Positions 22,177-32,942 of a stretch of DNA of 64,000 nucleotides are shown piece by piece. The notes beneath the pieces are model-generated. The model worked only from the letters and a program-made list of their open reading frames with translations, made no database searches and was not told the DNA's origin. Origin of the DNA: Epiperipatus broadwayi (lineage: Eukaryota; Onychophora; Udeonychophora; Euonychophora; Peripatidae); the NCBI GenBank assembly GCA_028023455.1, contig JAQFVV010012394.1, positions 23,206,900 through 23,270,899 of the forward strand. Direction: 5' to 3'. Positions within the stretch are counted from its first letter, which is position 1; every line of letters starts with the position of its first letter. Position numbers and translations under genes: made by a program.

Positions 22177-23321
22177 AGTTATTTGGGAATTATTTTAAGT
22201 AATCAGAAAAATTATTTGGATGAATGGGAGAAAAAATTGATAAATGAAGCAAAAAAAAGAAAGGGATTGATAAAGAAATTAACAGTATTTTCATATAATA
22301 AATATGATGTAGCTAGAATTATATGGAAAAGAGTTGCAGTAGCAGGGTTAACATATGGTAATGATGCATTATATGTTAGTAAAAAGATATTAGATTATTT
22401 AGAAAAAGCTCAAAGGGAAGTAGGCAGACATGCATTGGATGCAGAAGTATGGACAGCAAGGGAGGCAATTCAAGGAGAAATGGGATGGCCAAGTTTTCAT
22501 ATTGGAAATGCAAAAAGTAAAATGAAAATGTTTGGTAGATTGCAGTTTATGGATAATAAAAGAATAGCTAAAATAGTATTTAATTGGGTTATGAGTAATG
22601 GGCAGGTAACAAGATGGGTGAGAAAGGTAATGCGGTATGCAAAAGATTTGGATAAAGAATTTATATCAGTATATTTGTATAAAAGATGGGATGATTGTGT
22701 TAAGAGGATTATTGAATGTTATAGTAGTAAGAAATGGGATGAAAGAATAATTTTATTAATAAAGACTAGAGAGTTAGAGAGATGGGGAAATAGTATGGAG
22801 AGTAAAAAGAGTTTAAATATATATAGAAATAAACAGAATATTAGGTGTGAGTTAATATATGATAATAGTAAGGAAAGTAGTTTATTGTTTAAGGCTCGAA
22901 CGGGATCTTTAGCTACAAAAGAATATACATGTAAATGAAAAAGTATGGTGATTTATATTGTAAATTATGTAAGGAAGGAATTGAAAATATTAGGCATTTG
23001 TTAATTGAATGTAAATGTTTGAAAACAGAAAGGGTACATATAATGAAGTTGTGGAAAAATAAATATGAAAAGAGTGATTATACAGAAAGTGAATTATTGA
23101 TTTTTATGCTGGGTTTGGGAAAAGATAAGGGGGATTTAGATATAAAGGTTATAGAGTTGACAAAAATTATGTTGTGGAAATGGGATAGAGCAGATTATGG
23201 GTAAATTTAGAGTGGGGAATGTAAAAGAAAGTGGCTAACAGGTTTATCTGGGCATAATTGCTGAGATATTCTTGACTTCGTTTAAGGAGAAGCTATAATA
23301 CATCACATCACATCACATGGA
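22173..23321 (+). mobile_element. LINE-A copy 1, C-terminal part of ORF2 and 3' end
   Basis: Continues the RT protein cut at 15273: YSYLGIILSNQKNYLDEWEK, then a long post-RT domain (VFSYNKYDVARIIWKRVAVA, EIQGEMGWPSFHI-like, RWDDCVKRIIECYSSKKWDE). A frameshift at about 22937 leads into the terminal segment YCKLCKEGIENIRHLLIEC, a C-x2-C...H-x4-C knuckle common at LINE ORF2 ends, and the frame stops at 23204. A short 3' UTR ends in CATCACATCACATCACATGG. The copy at 31926-32942 has a matching 3' end, which supports this as the family's tail. The start codon of the apparent 264-residue ORF lies in the transposon arm and is not real. Confidence 0.88.
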
Positions 23322-24079
23322 TTGCTACTGGATTACAACATGAATAAGACAAAAGGCTAAGTAAAGAATTTTTTTAAAAATTTTTTTGGTTTGATGTTGT
23401 TTACGTGTACATTGATCTTTTGAGAGCAGCAATTACCGAGTATTGATTGTGGATGAAAGTATAAATTGTGATTGAGAGAGTGAGTTATTTGATAGATTGA
23501 AAATTTTTTGTGTTTAACTGTTTGAAAGATTTTCGTTTGCCATTGTAGGTATAGTTGTTTTTTTTTAAAAAAAAGTTGTTCTTGTTGAATGTGTGTAGAG
23601 TAGGGATAATTGTAAAAAAGTTGTATGTAAATTTAATTCATTTTAGTTAAGTTTGTTACTGAAAGTTTTTTTAAGTTTTAAAATAAGACATTTATTTTGA
23701 GAAAAAGGCAAGGTTTGGGAGCCTAACATTAGAAAATATGTGGTTGTGATTATAATTTGATCCTGTTTGGGAAAAAGTTTTTATTTTTTCTGTATAAGGG
23801 TGTGTGAAGAATAGGAGAGGTATTATAAAGAGGTACTTATAAAAAAAGTTGTATGTAAGTTTAATTCGTTTTAGTTACGTTTGTTATTGAAGTTTTTTTT
23901 ACATTTTAAAAGAGACATTTATTTTGATAAAAAAGTTAATATTTGGGAGGCCTAATGTTAGAAAATAAGTGGTTATAATTTGATCAAGTTGGGAAAAAGT
24001 TAAAAAGTTTGTATTTTTCCATATAAGGGTGTTTGAAGAATAGGAGAGGCATTACAAAGTCAAATATACAATAGGTGAA
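23322..24079 (+). promoter_or_regulatory. LINE-A copy 2, 5' UTR with tandem monomers
   Basis: A leader of about 750 bp before ORF1. From 23613 a unit of about 228 bp occurs twice (starts 23613 and 23841), each running AAAAAGTTGTATGTAA, TTTAATTC, AGACATTTATTTTGA, CCTAA-GTTAGAAAAT, GGGAAAAAGTT, TATAAGGGTGT and GAAGAATAGGAGAGG. Tandem 5'-UTR monomers are known as promoters of some LINEs, for example mouse L1. Promoter activity here is inference. 23322-23612 is unique sequence that may be upstream UTR or flank. Confidence 0.65.
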
Positions 24080-25083
24080 TTGAAAAATAAGAATATGGAT
24101 TGTATTTGTATGGCACAGCGTATATACGACCGGCAGAAAGGAATTAGACGAACATTAGTAGAATGTACAGGGTATGCTGAGGTGTATCATTTGAAGTGTT
24201 TGAATAAGAATAGGAAGGATGTGACAGGTTTCTGGTTATGTAATCAGTGTGTAAATGTGATTAAAGATGTGAGAAAGTGGTTTTTGAGTGTAGATAGTCT
24301 AGAGAGAAAGTCAGAGGAGAGGGAGCAAAATGTAGTTAAGGAAGATAGGACAGAGTATGGTTTTAGTGGAATGACAGGAAATATGGGTGGGGAAAGTAGT
24401 AATGCAATGGAGATGGTTAGACAGAGAATAAGTAAGATAGAGGAAGAAGTGAAGGATGTAGAAGTAAAATTAAAATTGTTAGAGACAAAGTGTGTGGAGA
24501 TAAAGGAATTATTGAGTAGAAATGATAAGGAAGAAATGAATAATGAGGTCCAGAAGATGGTAGACAAGGTTACCGATGGAGTAGAGAAAGTAGATTATGA
24601 GACAGTGTTGATAGGAAATTCACTAATAAGAGAATATGGGATATAATTGCAAGGGAAAATAGAAGTAGGTATGTTAGAGTATGTATGCCTGGAGCAAAAA
24701 TTAAGTATGTGACAGATAAAGTAAGAAAGCTAGGTAGTAGAGATGTATATGTTATGGTAGGGACTAATAATTTGTTAGAGCCATCAGAGAGAGTAATGGA
24801 TGAGTATGTAGAATTGATTAGAAATTTGAGGGAGATTAATGGAAGAGTAGGGGTAGTTGGAGTATTACCAAGATTTGATAAGAGATATTTGTTAGATAGA
24901 GCACGTTTTATAAATGAGAGAGTGAAAAAATTGTGAGAGAAATAATGTTGTGTTTGTGGATGTATGGGATTGGTTTATTGGAAAGAGGGAGTTATATAGT
25001 AAAGATGGATTGCACTTAGGAAAACAAGGTAGTGAAGTTTTAGGGAGTTTGATATTTAAAGAATATAATTTGGGAAACTTTTA
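24080..25083 (+). pseudogene. LINE-A copy 2 ORF1: PHD finger plus SGNH esterase
   Basis: A broken ORF1. The first frame (188 codons) starts with a PHD-type zinc finger: C8-x-C10, C29, H37-x2-C40 and FW-x-C54-x2-C57; one ligand after C29 appears lost. A charged coiled-coil stretch follows (about residues 110-165), then IGNSLIRE, the Ser block of an SGNH/GDSL hydrolase. After a frameshift at about 24640 the esterase continues with MPGAKI (Gly block), VYVMVGTNNL (Asn block), GVLPRFDKRY and RARFINERVKKL. A second frameshift near 24936 leads to FVDVWDWF and DGLHLGKQG (Asp/His block). PHD-plus-esterase ORF1 is known from CR1/L2-type LINEs, where ORF1 acts in the RNP. Confidence 0.82.
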
Positions 25084-27451
25084 AGGGGGGGGGGGGTTTA
25101 AATTGTAATATTATCAAAAACAAGATGAATGGAGGGGATATAAGAAATAAGCAAAAGATGGTTGATTTAGATATAAGTGTAGATGTGGAGAGGGAAGGGT
25201 TTTGTAAGATTAATGGTAAGAAAGTTTGTTATAAACGTAATGGAGAAGAAAGAATCAAAAGAATTTATAAAAGAATAGCTAGGAAAGAAAAAATTGTTAA
25301 AATAGTGTTTTTGAATATTAAGGTGGTAGGAGACCAGAAAAGTGGCTGGAATTAAATAAAGCAATTGAAAATGAAGAGCTGGAGGTATTAGCAGTGGTGG
25401 AAACTCATCTAAGAGGAGAAGAAGAACCTATTTTGAAAGAAGTGGTATGGCAGGGTGTAAACAGAAAAGAAAATGAAAAAGGGGTGGTGGTATAGGTGTT
25501 ATATCGAGGAAATATTTAAATATTGTCAAATGTCAAGAGCATTTGTGATTTGAAATAAGGTTGGGTATACAAGAATGGATGGTGGTTGTAGGGTATATAG
25601 CTACTGGAGATAGTTAAACTGTAATGGAGTGGAACAGTAGTATATATGAATGTCTAGTTAAGGATATACAAATTTTTAAAGAAAAGGGGAAGAGAATAAT
25701 GGTTACAGGGGATATGAATGGACATATTGAAGAAAGTGATGATGTAGATAAATAAGAATGGTCAGTTTTTGAAGGAATTTTGTCAAAGAGTAAATTTGAG
25801 CATTGGGAATTTATCAAATATGTATGAGCGGCAATACACATGGTCTAGGAATAATGTATTTCACACAATAGATTATGTATTGGTAGAGAAAGGGAATGAA
25901 TAAAATACGGAAAATTAATGTGTTTGATAATGAAGAGAGAGTATGTAATAGTGATCATAATTTTATTGTAATAGAAATGGTTAGTAATGTGATGGAGGAT
26001 AGAAATAAAGGTAGAAATAATAGTGAAAGATGTGGCTGGAGAGTGAATGATAAGAATAAGTTTGAAGACTATAAAATAAAGGTTGAAGAAACCATGGAGC
26101 TGTTGGATGGGGATGAGTATAAGGACTGGTGTGGTGAAATAGAAAAAGTGGCAAATAGGGTTTTAGTTGAGAATATGCAGAAGAATAAAAGTAATAAAAA
26201 AAATGAGAGTTAGTAAAAGTGTAAAAAAGAGGAAAGAAGCATGCAGAGAATATAAGTGTGCTATTAAGAACAAAGAAAGTGAAAATGATATTAATGCTAA
26301 ATGGGGAAAGTACTTAGAAAAGAAGAAGTTGGCTAAAGTGGATAATTATAGAGAGAGGATGAAGTTAAATAGTAAATTGTTGGAGGATATTAATAAAAGA
26401 TGGGAGTAAAAATTTTTGGAATTATATTAAAAGGAGAAAGGTAGGGGAAAGAGAACTAGTATTAATAAATGATGAGGGAAAAGAGTGTAGCTCTAGAGAA
26501 GAGGTAGAGAGAGTCTTAAATAGATATGTAATGGATATAGAAAAGATGTTAGATGTGAAGGAAATAGTGATAGAAAAAATGAAAGCAGTCAGTAATGGGA
26601 ATATTAGGTTCACAAAAAATGAATTGAATGAGGCAGGGAAGAGATTGAAAAGTGGAAAGGTGAGAGATTTAGATGGATGGGCAGTAGAGATGGTAATGAA
26701 TTTAGGGCATAGAGCAAAAGCAAAGTTATTATCATGTTTTAATAAAATGGCACAGAAGACAGTTTTTCCGGTTAGTTGGAGTAATACAAGAATAAGATTA
26801 TTATTTAAAGGAAAGGGTAAAGATCATAGAAAGTTAAATAACTATAGACCGATAGCGGTAACATCAGTTTTATATAAAGTTTTCTCGTATATGGTAGCTG
26901 GAAGAGTTGTAAAATGTATGGAAGAGAATAATGTAGTGGGGGAAATGCAAGGAGGATTTAGGTCAGATAGACGTATAGGAGATAGTTTGTAGTTACACAA
27001 CTTATGGAGATGAGTAGGAATTCAGGTAGATCATTATATATGAGTTTTATAGATATAGAGAAAGCATATGATAGAGTAAATAGAAATAGATTATGGGTAA
27101 GATTAGCCAATTTGGGAATGGATGAAGCTTTAGTAAATATTAAGAAATTATATGAAAATAATTATTATACTTACCAGTTAGGGGATATAGAATCAGTTAA
27201 AGTTAAAAATGGGGTGGAATTAAGGCAAGGATGCCCTATGTCACCTATTTTGTTTTTGTTGTTTTTGAGTGAAATGGAGAAAGCAATAGAAAGACTAGGA
27301 GGAGGGGTAGATATACCGTTAATAGGTGGCAAGGGAGTATATATTTTGTCGGGTCTTTTTTTTGCAGATGATATTTGTTTGTGTGCAGAAAGAAGATAGG
27401 ATATGGAAATTATGTTGAGGACATGTGCAAGGGTGGGTAAAGAGATGGGGA
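25084..27451 (+). pseudogene. LINE-A copy 2 ORF2: endonuclease and RT, truncated
   Basis: After a 12-base G run at 25085, ORF2 reads through several frames. The endonuclease starts near IVKIVFLNI (25300), has VVETHLRGEEE (25395), VTGDMNGHIEES (25700), RQYTWSRNNVFHTIDYVLVE (25830) and SDHNFIVIEM (25940), the catalytic GDFN and SDH blocks in order. A linker follows, then RT: NELNEAGKRLKSGKVRDLDG (26620), NNYRPIAVTSVLYKVFS, GEMQGGFRSDRRIGDSL, FIDIEKAYDRVNRNRLW and LRQGCPMSPILF, then FADDICLCAERR at 27361. Homology to copy 1 stops at 27451, inside the post-RT segment. The part missing here resumes at 31926. Multiple frameshifts make it non-functional. Confidence 0.85.
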
Positions 27452-28162
27452 TTGTTTACTTTGGATGTAGCATACTTTATGTATCCAGTACGTGTATTTG
27501 CTATTTACTATAGAAGTTTACTTGACGGTCATCATTTTGAATGGAGTGGATAAGACTTGGAAGATATGAAGTTGAAGAGAGGGGGGAGGGGTCTATCAGT
27601 GGGGTATAACAGTTAGCATGTGCTACAATGCTGCAAATTACTATATAATCAATGCAATGAGGTTAAAGGCCTTTGAGTATAAAATGCTTGGATGTTTTAA
27701 GACCTAGGCCATTATGGGTAGGTGAATGGCTGAGCTGTTTGTCAAAAATTGATACGGTTTTTCTGCCCCATAGTAGCCTATTATAGTGGGAATTAATTGT
27801 AGTGATGCATGATGAAGAATTTGATAATAAGAGAAAGCATGAATCTTAGTAATTATAAGGAGGTTGAATAAATGAACCCATAAAGAGAGAGGTAAACTTT
27901 AGAGTGGGAATTACTAATGCACTTAGTAATATCTTGAAGTTTATTTTTTATTGTAAGTCTCATGGCAAGAGGACCAATGAAGTAGGGGGAACTTAGGAAG
28001 AGACTTGTTGTCTGAAATATTTGAGCGTAGGGTTTTTTTGTGTAAATGAACCATGTAACAGAATAATTCAAATCGAATTTGAGTCTATAGACAGAGGTGT
28101 ATTATGTAACTTGAATTATGGGCGCTTATTTTCGAGAGCCTATGTAGGCTGTAACCCATCGA
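27452..28162. other. Unidentified insert in LINE-A copy 2
   Basis: About 710 bp of noticeably less AT-rich sequence starting exactly where LINE-A homology stops (GTTTACTTTGGATG). It includes a GAGAGGGGGGAGGGG tract at 27577. I see no coding domain or TIR. It could be the flank of the original LINE truncation or part of another element that came in with the Penelope-like copy. Confidence 0.4.
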
Positions 28163-28696
28163 TAGAAAAAAACAATTATTGGTACTGTAGTGCACCCATA
28201 CATTCCAAAAATAGCAGACAAATTAAGGAAAATCTGCAATCAGGTTAACATCAGAACAGCTTTCCAGAGCCATACCATAGTACGAGGAAATTTCTAACAT
28301 CCACAAAGCCTAATCTTGAAATGCTGAAAAGAGAAAAACTGCATCCATCTATGAAATACCATGTGAATGTGGAAGAACATATATTGGTGATATCAGTCAT
28401 CCCATTGAAAAGTGCTTGCAAGAACACAAATTGATGATCAGAAGAGAGAAAACAGGTATGTCTAAAGTAGAAGACCATGTATGTTTAATTGGGAAAATGC
28501 AAAAAAATATTGGATAGAGAAGAAAAATGTAAAGAAGCTGCTCACATGGTAAAGGCAAACAATCCCATAAGCTAACTTAGTGTGACTATACATAATGTAT
28601 GGAAACGACTAATCAACTTTGCTCTTAAGTAAAAATGGAGAAATCATGAGCAACCGCATAGATAAGTATCTGATATTTCTACTGACTATTGCCTTT

Positions 28697-28777
28697 GGCA
28701 GGTTGGTTTAGTTGGTTAGAGCGTTAACTTAAAATTCAATACTCAAGAATCTAAGTATCCAAGTTCGAATCCCATGC
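28697..28777 (+). repeat. tRNA-Leu(UAA)-like segment in left PLE repeat
   Basis: It has GGTTGGTTTAGTTGGTTAGA (A-box-like), an anticodon-type arm GTTAA-CTTAAAA-TTCAA with UAA at the anticodon position, a long variable-arm-sized stretch, and the B box GTTCGAATCCC. The resemblance is to tRNA-Leu(UAA). Acceptor-stem ends do not pair well and the same segment recurs in the right repeat, so it belongs to the retroelement and is not a tRNA gene. Confidence 0.65.
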
Positions 28778-31104
28778 TAGTACTATCACTGGTCAGACCA
28801 GCAACGCCTGAAGAAGAAAGGGAGAAAAATAATACCTCTCGAAATGTTGTGCATATACTAACCTGTATGATGTGCTATTACTAACAGTTGAATGTATTTG
28901 GAATATTTAAATAAAGTTAAATTTTTTTAAAGACATTCTATACACATATTAGATCATGGAAATAGTCCAATATAAAAAAGCAATTAAAACACCATCATAT
29001 GGACCCAATACTATATCAAACTTTAGACATTATGGAAAATTATGTTTAAAGCTGGCCGAAGTGGAAAATCATTTAACTTTCTTATGTAAATCTGAATGAA
29101 TAATTCCTAAATTTGTAATTAACCTCCAATTCACTCCCAGAGAGCTGAGAAAATTATTCAGAGAGCAAGTGAAGTTCTGCTAAGAGAATAAAATGCTCGA
29201 AACAATGCATTACATTGATAACGTACAATGTTTTCTAAAAAATAAACGAAATGTCAAAATAAGAAACTTGCTAACCTACATGGGCATATCAAAAATCATA
29301 ATATACCAAGCAGTGTACCAACTTATTTCTGTTCTTGAAAAAGGATTAAACTTAGCCATAACATTGTCTAATATCCTTTTATTAGATATAATGGTAGCCA
29401 TCGAGAAAGTCACTAAAAAAAAAATTGTCTTTCGAAGAAGCATCAGAATTACGCTGGAGAATAAAAAGAACACTTGACAAGCAACAAAAATTGAAGTCAA
29501 ACATATGATGTGAGGAAAGCAATTAAATCTCTCAAAAGTAGATAAATCTATTATTCTCCCTGCTGACAAAGGCAATGCAACAATTTGTAATGGATACAAC
29601 TGATTATGACAACAAAATATAAGAACTCCTCACAGCAGGCCAATATAGAAAAGTGGCAAAAAATCCAATATGGAGTACAGAAACAAAGTCAGAAAGCATT
29701 GTGGGTACTTCACTGATTCAGAAAAAAGAGTAAAATGTCATCATATTTCAGCAAAATTCTTCATCTTTATGGTCTATCTAAAATCCATAAAGATCATGTT
29801 CCATTAAGACCTATTCTGGAAATTCACCTTGCCAAAATTTGTCAAGATTTCTTTTCAAAGTTTCAAGTCCTTTGGCATACAACACCCAGTCCTTTGTCAG
29901 AGATTCTACTTGTAGAATTAATCAGGAACATGAAAATTGAAAGAACTGACTTATTGATAAGCTTTGATGTTTAAAGTTTATTCCCGAATGTACCATGTGA
30001 AGTGGCATTGTCTATTGTAAGGAAAAGATTAAATGATGATAATAGTTTACAAACCGGAGCTCTTCCTATTGATAGTTCTCTTCCTATTGATAATATAATG
30101 GAACTATTAACATTCTGCATAAAAACTACCTACTTTCAATATAACACTGAATTCTTCCCAATAAATCAAAGGAATGATTATGGGCTCATCATTGTCACCC
30201 CTGTTTAGCAATATTTATATGGAAGAACTTGAAACCACAGCCATAAAAACTACTTCATATCCACCTAAAGTTTGACTTCGCTATGTGAATGATACATCTG
30301 TTGTATGGCCACATGGTGAAACACATCAACATATCCCCTTCAATTAAATTCACAATAGAATCAGAACAAGAACAAAAATTGGTATTCTTAGACATTCTTG
30401 TGACAATTTCCCATGGCAAAACCAAAACTACAGTTTACCAAAAACCCACATACAGGAAAATACCTAGCCTAAACCATCCAATCATAGCAGGAACACAAAA
30501 CACTGAGTTATACTAACACTATGGAACAGAGCAAAGGAAGTTTGTTCAGAAATGAGTGATTTGGAAAAAGAAAAGATCTATATAGAACGAACTCTTACGA
30601 AAAATGGTTATCCACCAACTGTTATTAAAAAAACTTTAAATAGACAACAAAAAGAACCATCAAAAGAAAAAACAATTATTAGTATTGTCCAAAAATAGCA
30701 GACAAATTAAGGAAAATCTGCAATCAGTATAACATCAGAACAGCTTTCCAGAACTATACCACACTACGAGGAATTTTATGAAATACCATATGAGTGTGGA
30801 TGAACATATATTGGTGAAACCAGTCGTCCCATTGAAAAGCGCTTACAAGAACAACTTGATCAGAAGAGCGAAAACAGATGTGTCTAAAGTAGCAGACCAT
30901 GTATTTGCCAATGAAACATAAGGTACAAAGAAGAAAATTAAGAGAAGCTGCTCACATGGCAATGGCAAACAATCCCATAAGCCAACCTAGTGTGACTATA
31001 CATAGTGTATGGAAACCAATAATCAACCTTGCTTATAAGAAAAAGTGGAGAAATCATGAGGAACCTCATAGATAAGTATATGAGATTTCTACTGACTGTT
31101 CCTT

Positions 31105-31180
31105 TAGCAGGATGGCTTAGAGAGCGTTACCTTAAAATTTAATACTAAAGAATCTAAGGATCCAAGTTTGAATCCCATAT
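31105..31180 (+). repeat. tRNA-Leu(UAA)-like segment in right PLE repeat
   Basis: Decayed equivalent of 28697-28777: AGCAGGATGGCTTAGAGAGC, CCTTAAAATTTAAT and AAGTTTGAATCCCA. It has a small deletion in the D-arm region and a C-to-T change in the B box. Confidence 0.6.
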
Positions 31181-31385
31181 TAGTACTGTCACTTGTTAGG
31201 CCAGAAATACCCAAAGAAGAGGGGGAATAATATCTCTCGAAATGTTATGCATATACTAACCTGTTTGATGTGCTATTACTAACAGTCTAACGTGTTTGGA
31301 ATATTTAAATAAAGTTAAATTTTTGTAAAGATATTCAATACTCATATTAGATGATGAAAATAGTCCAATATAAAAAGGCAAGTAA

Positions 31386-31925
31386 TTAGTTAAAATTTCT
31401 AGAAATAAGTAATGAAATTTTTTAAATAAATTATACAGACCTAAGATAATTAAATGATTGTGAGTTCCATATTCAGTCATTAGTGACCATTCAGTAATCT
31501 AAAAATAAATCAATAGAAGTAATTACTAGTAAAATTCCATGGTCACAGATGTATCATGAATAATTAATTATCAATGGGATTAGAAATAGAAACCAATTAG
31601 AAAACAAATTGGGCAATTAATTTATGCCAGCCAAGTGCAAAAAGAGATTCACTTATCTGGAGCATGTATGCAGATGGACTTTGAATCTCTGTGCTTGATG
31701 TCACTGAATCTTAAGCTTGTATTATGGAGAATTTGCCTCCAAATATGTAAAAAGCAATCTTAGGTACTGAATAAGTCATATAGATCTTTATCATTTTTTA
31801 TGCCTTCAGGTTCTATGTATATATTATAGATTGTATTAATAATGTAATCAGTTGACTAGTGTGATACTAAATACTAATAATTGAACTTATGGTTGGAGTT
31901 TTTACCAGGGGATAAATTTAGATCT
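31386..31925. other. Flank of the PLE, nothing recognised
   Basis: AT-rich sequence between the PLE tail and the resumed LINE-A homology. No coding signal is seen. Confidence 0.35.
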
Positions 31926-32942
31926 CTTTGTGGTCTGGAGAGCAAGAGTTGATAAATCAAGCAAAGAAAAAAAAAGGGACTGTATTAACAGTGTTTTCAT
32001 ATAATAAATATGATGTAGCAAAAATTGTATGGAAGGGAGTGGCAGTAGCAGGATTATCTTATGATGATGATGTGTTATGTGTTAGTAAAGGGGTGTTAGA
32101 TTACTTAGAAAAAGTACAAAGAGAATTAGAAAGACAAGCATTAGATGCAAATATATGTACAGCAAAGGAGACAATTCAAGGAGAAATGGGATGGTCAAAT
32201 TTTTCTATGATAGATGCAAAATGAAAATGTTCAGTAGATTGCAATTTATGGATAGTAAGAGAATAGCCAAAATAGTATTTAATTGTGTTACGAGTAAAGG
32301 ATGGGGAACAAGATGGTGAGAAAGGTAGTTACGATATGCAGAAGAAGATAAAGACTATGTCAGTATATTTGTACAAAAGATAACATGATTGTGTTAGGAG
32401 AATTGTTGAGTGCTATAGTGGCTAAGAATGGGTTAGACGAATAGATGCATTAATAAAAAATTGGGAGTCGGAAAGATGGAGAACTAGTGTGGAGAGTAAA
32501 AAGACTGAATATAAATATAGAAGTAAACAGGGTATTGGGTGTGAGTTAATTTATGATTATAGCAAGAAAAGTAGTTTACTGTTTATAGCTTGAACAGAAT
32601 TGTTAGCAACAAGGGAATATACTCCTAATTGGAAGAATGTGGGTGATTTAGTCTACAAGTTATCTAAGGAAGGCATGGAAAATATTAGACATCTGTAAAT
32701 TTAAAGTAAATGCCTAGAGTGGATTAGTAGTTTTTATATCGGTTTGGAAAAAGATAAGGGGGGTTTAGATATAAAGGCCATAGAATGGACAAAGATGTTG
32801 TGGAAATAGGATGGAACAGGATATAGAAGAATATGGGAAAAACTTAGGGTGGGGAATGGTAAGGTAATAGGCTAACGGGTTTCACTGGGCCTGGATGAGT
32901 GATTCCTGACTCCGATAAAGGAGAAAACAAAGCTCATCTCAT
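31926..32942 (+). mobile_element. LINE-A ORF2 C-terminal part and 3' end (probably the rest of copy 2)
   Basis: Starts at EQELINQAKKKKG and follows the same order as 22173-23321: VFSYNKYDVAKIVWKGVAVA, VLDYLEKVQRELERQALDAN, ETIQGEMGWSNFSM, then decayed frames with HDCVRRIVECYSG-like, SSLLFIA-like and ENIRHL-like pieces, and a 3' UTR with CCTGACTCCGATAAAGGAGA and CTCATCTCATGG. It begins about 0.3 kb downstream of the point where 27451 stops, in the same orientation, so it is probably the distal half of copy 2 separated by the 4.5-kb insertion. An independent 5'-truncated copy cannot be excluded. Confidence 0.78.

Larger units (their letters stand above)
28163..31385 (+). mobile_element. Penelope-like element with terminal direct repeats (pLTRs)
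   Basis: Left repeat about 28163-28990 and right repeat about 30670-31385 share the GIY-YIG domain end, a tRNA-Leu-like stretch and the tail (CTCTCGAAATGTT, then AATATTTAAATAAAGTTAAA, then AATAGTCCAATATAAAAA). The tail of the left repeat runs straight into the N-terminal coding part at about 29040. The body reads LAKVENHL, LQFTPRELRKLFREQVKFC, VDKSIILPADKGNAT (29550), YGLSKIHKDHVPLRPI (29770), SSLSPLFSNIYMEELE (30190), LRYVNDTSVVWPHGE (30280), KLVFLDILVTISHGKTKTTV (30380) and EMSDLEKEKIYIERTLTKNG (30550). The C-terminal endonuclease reads YEIPYECG-TYIGETSRPIEK (30780). Stops are frequent, and the catalytic YVDD is YVND. The pseudo-LTR layout is typical of Penelope elements. Confidence 0.88.

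Noticed and set aside
28697-28777. Functional tRNA-Leu gene
   Set aside because: The acceptor stem does not pair, and the same segment recurs in the other PLE terminal repeat, so it belongs to the retroelement.
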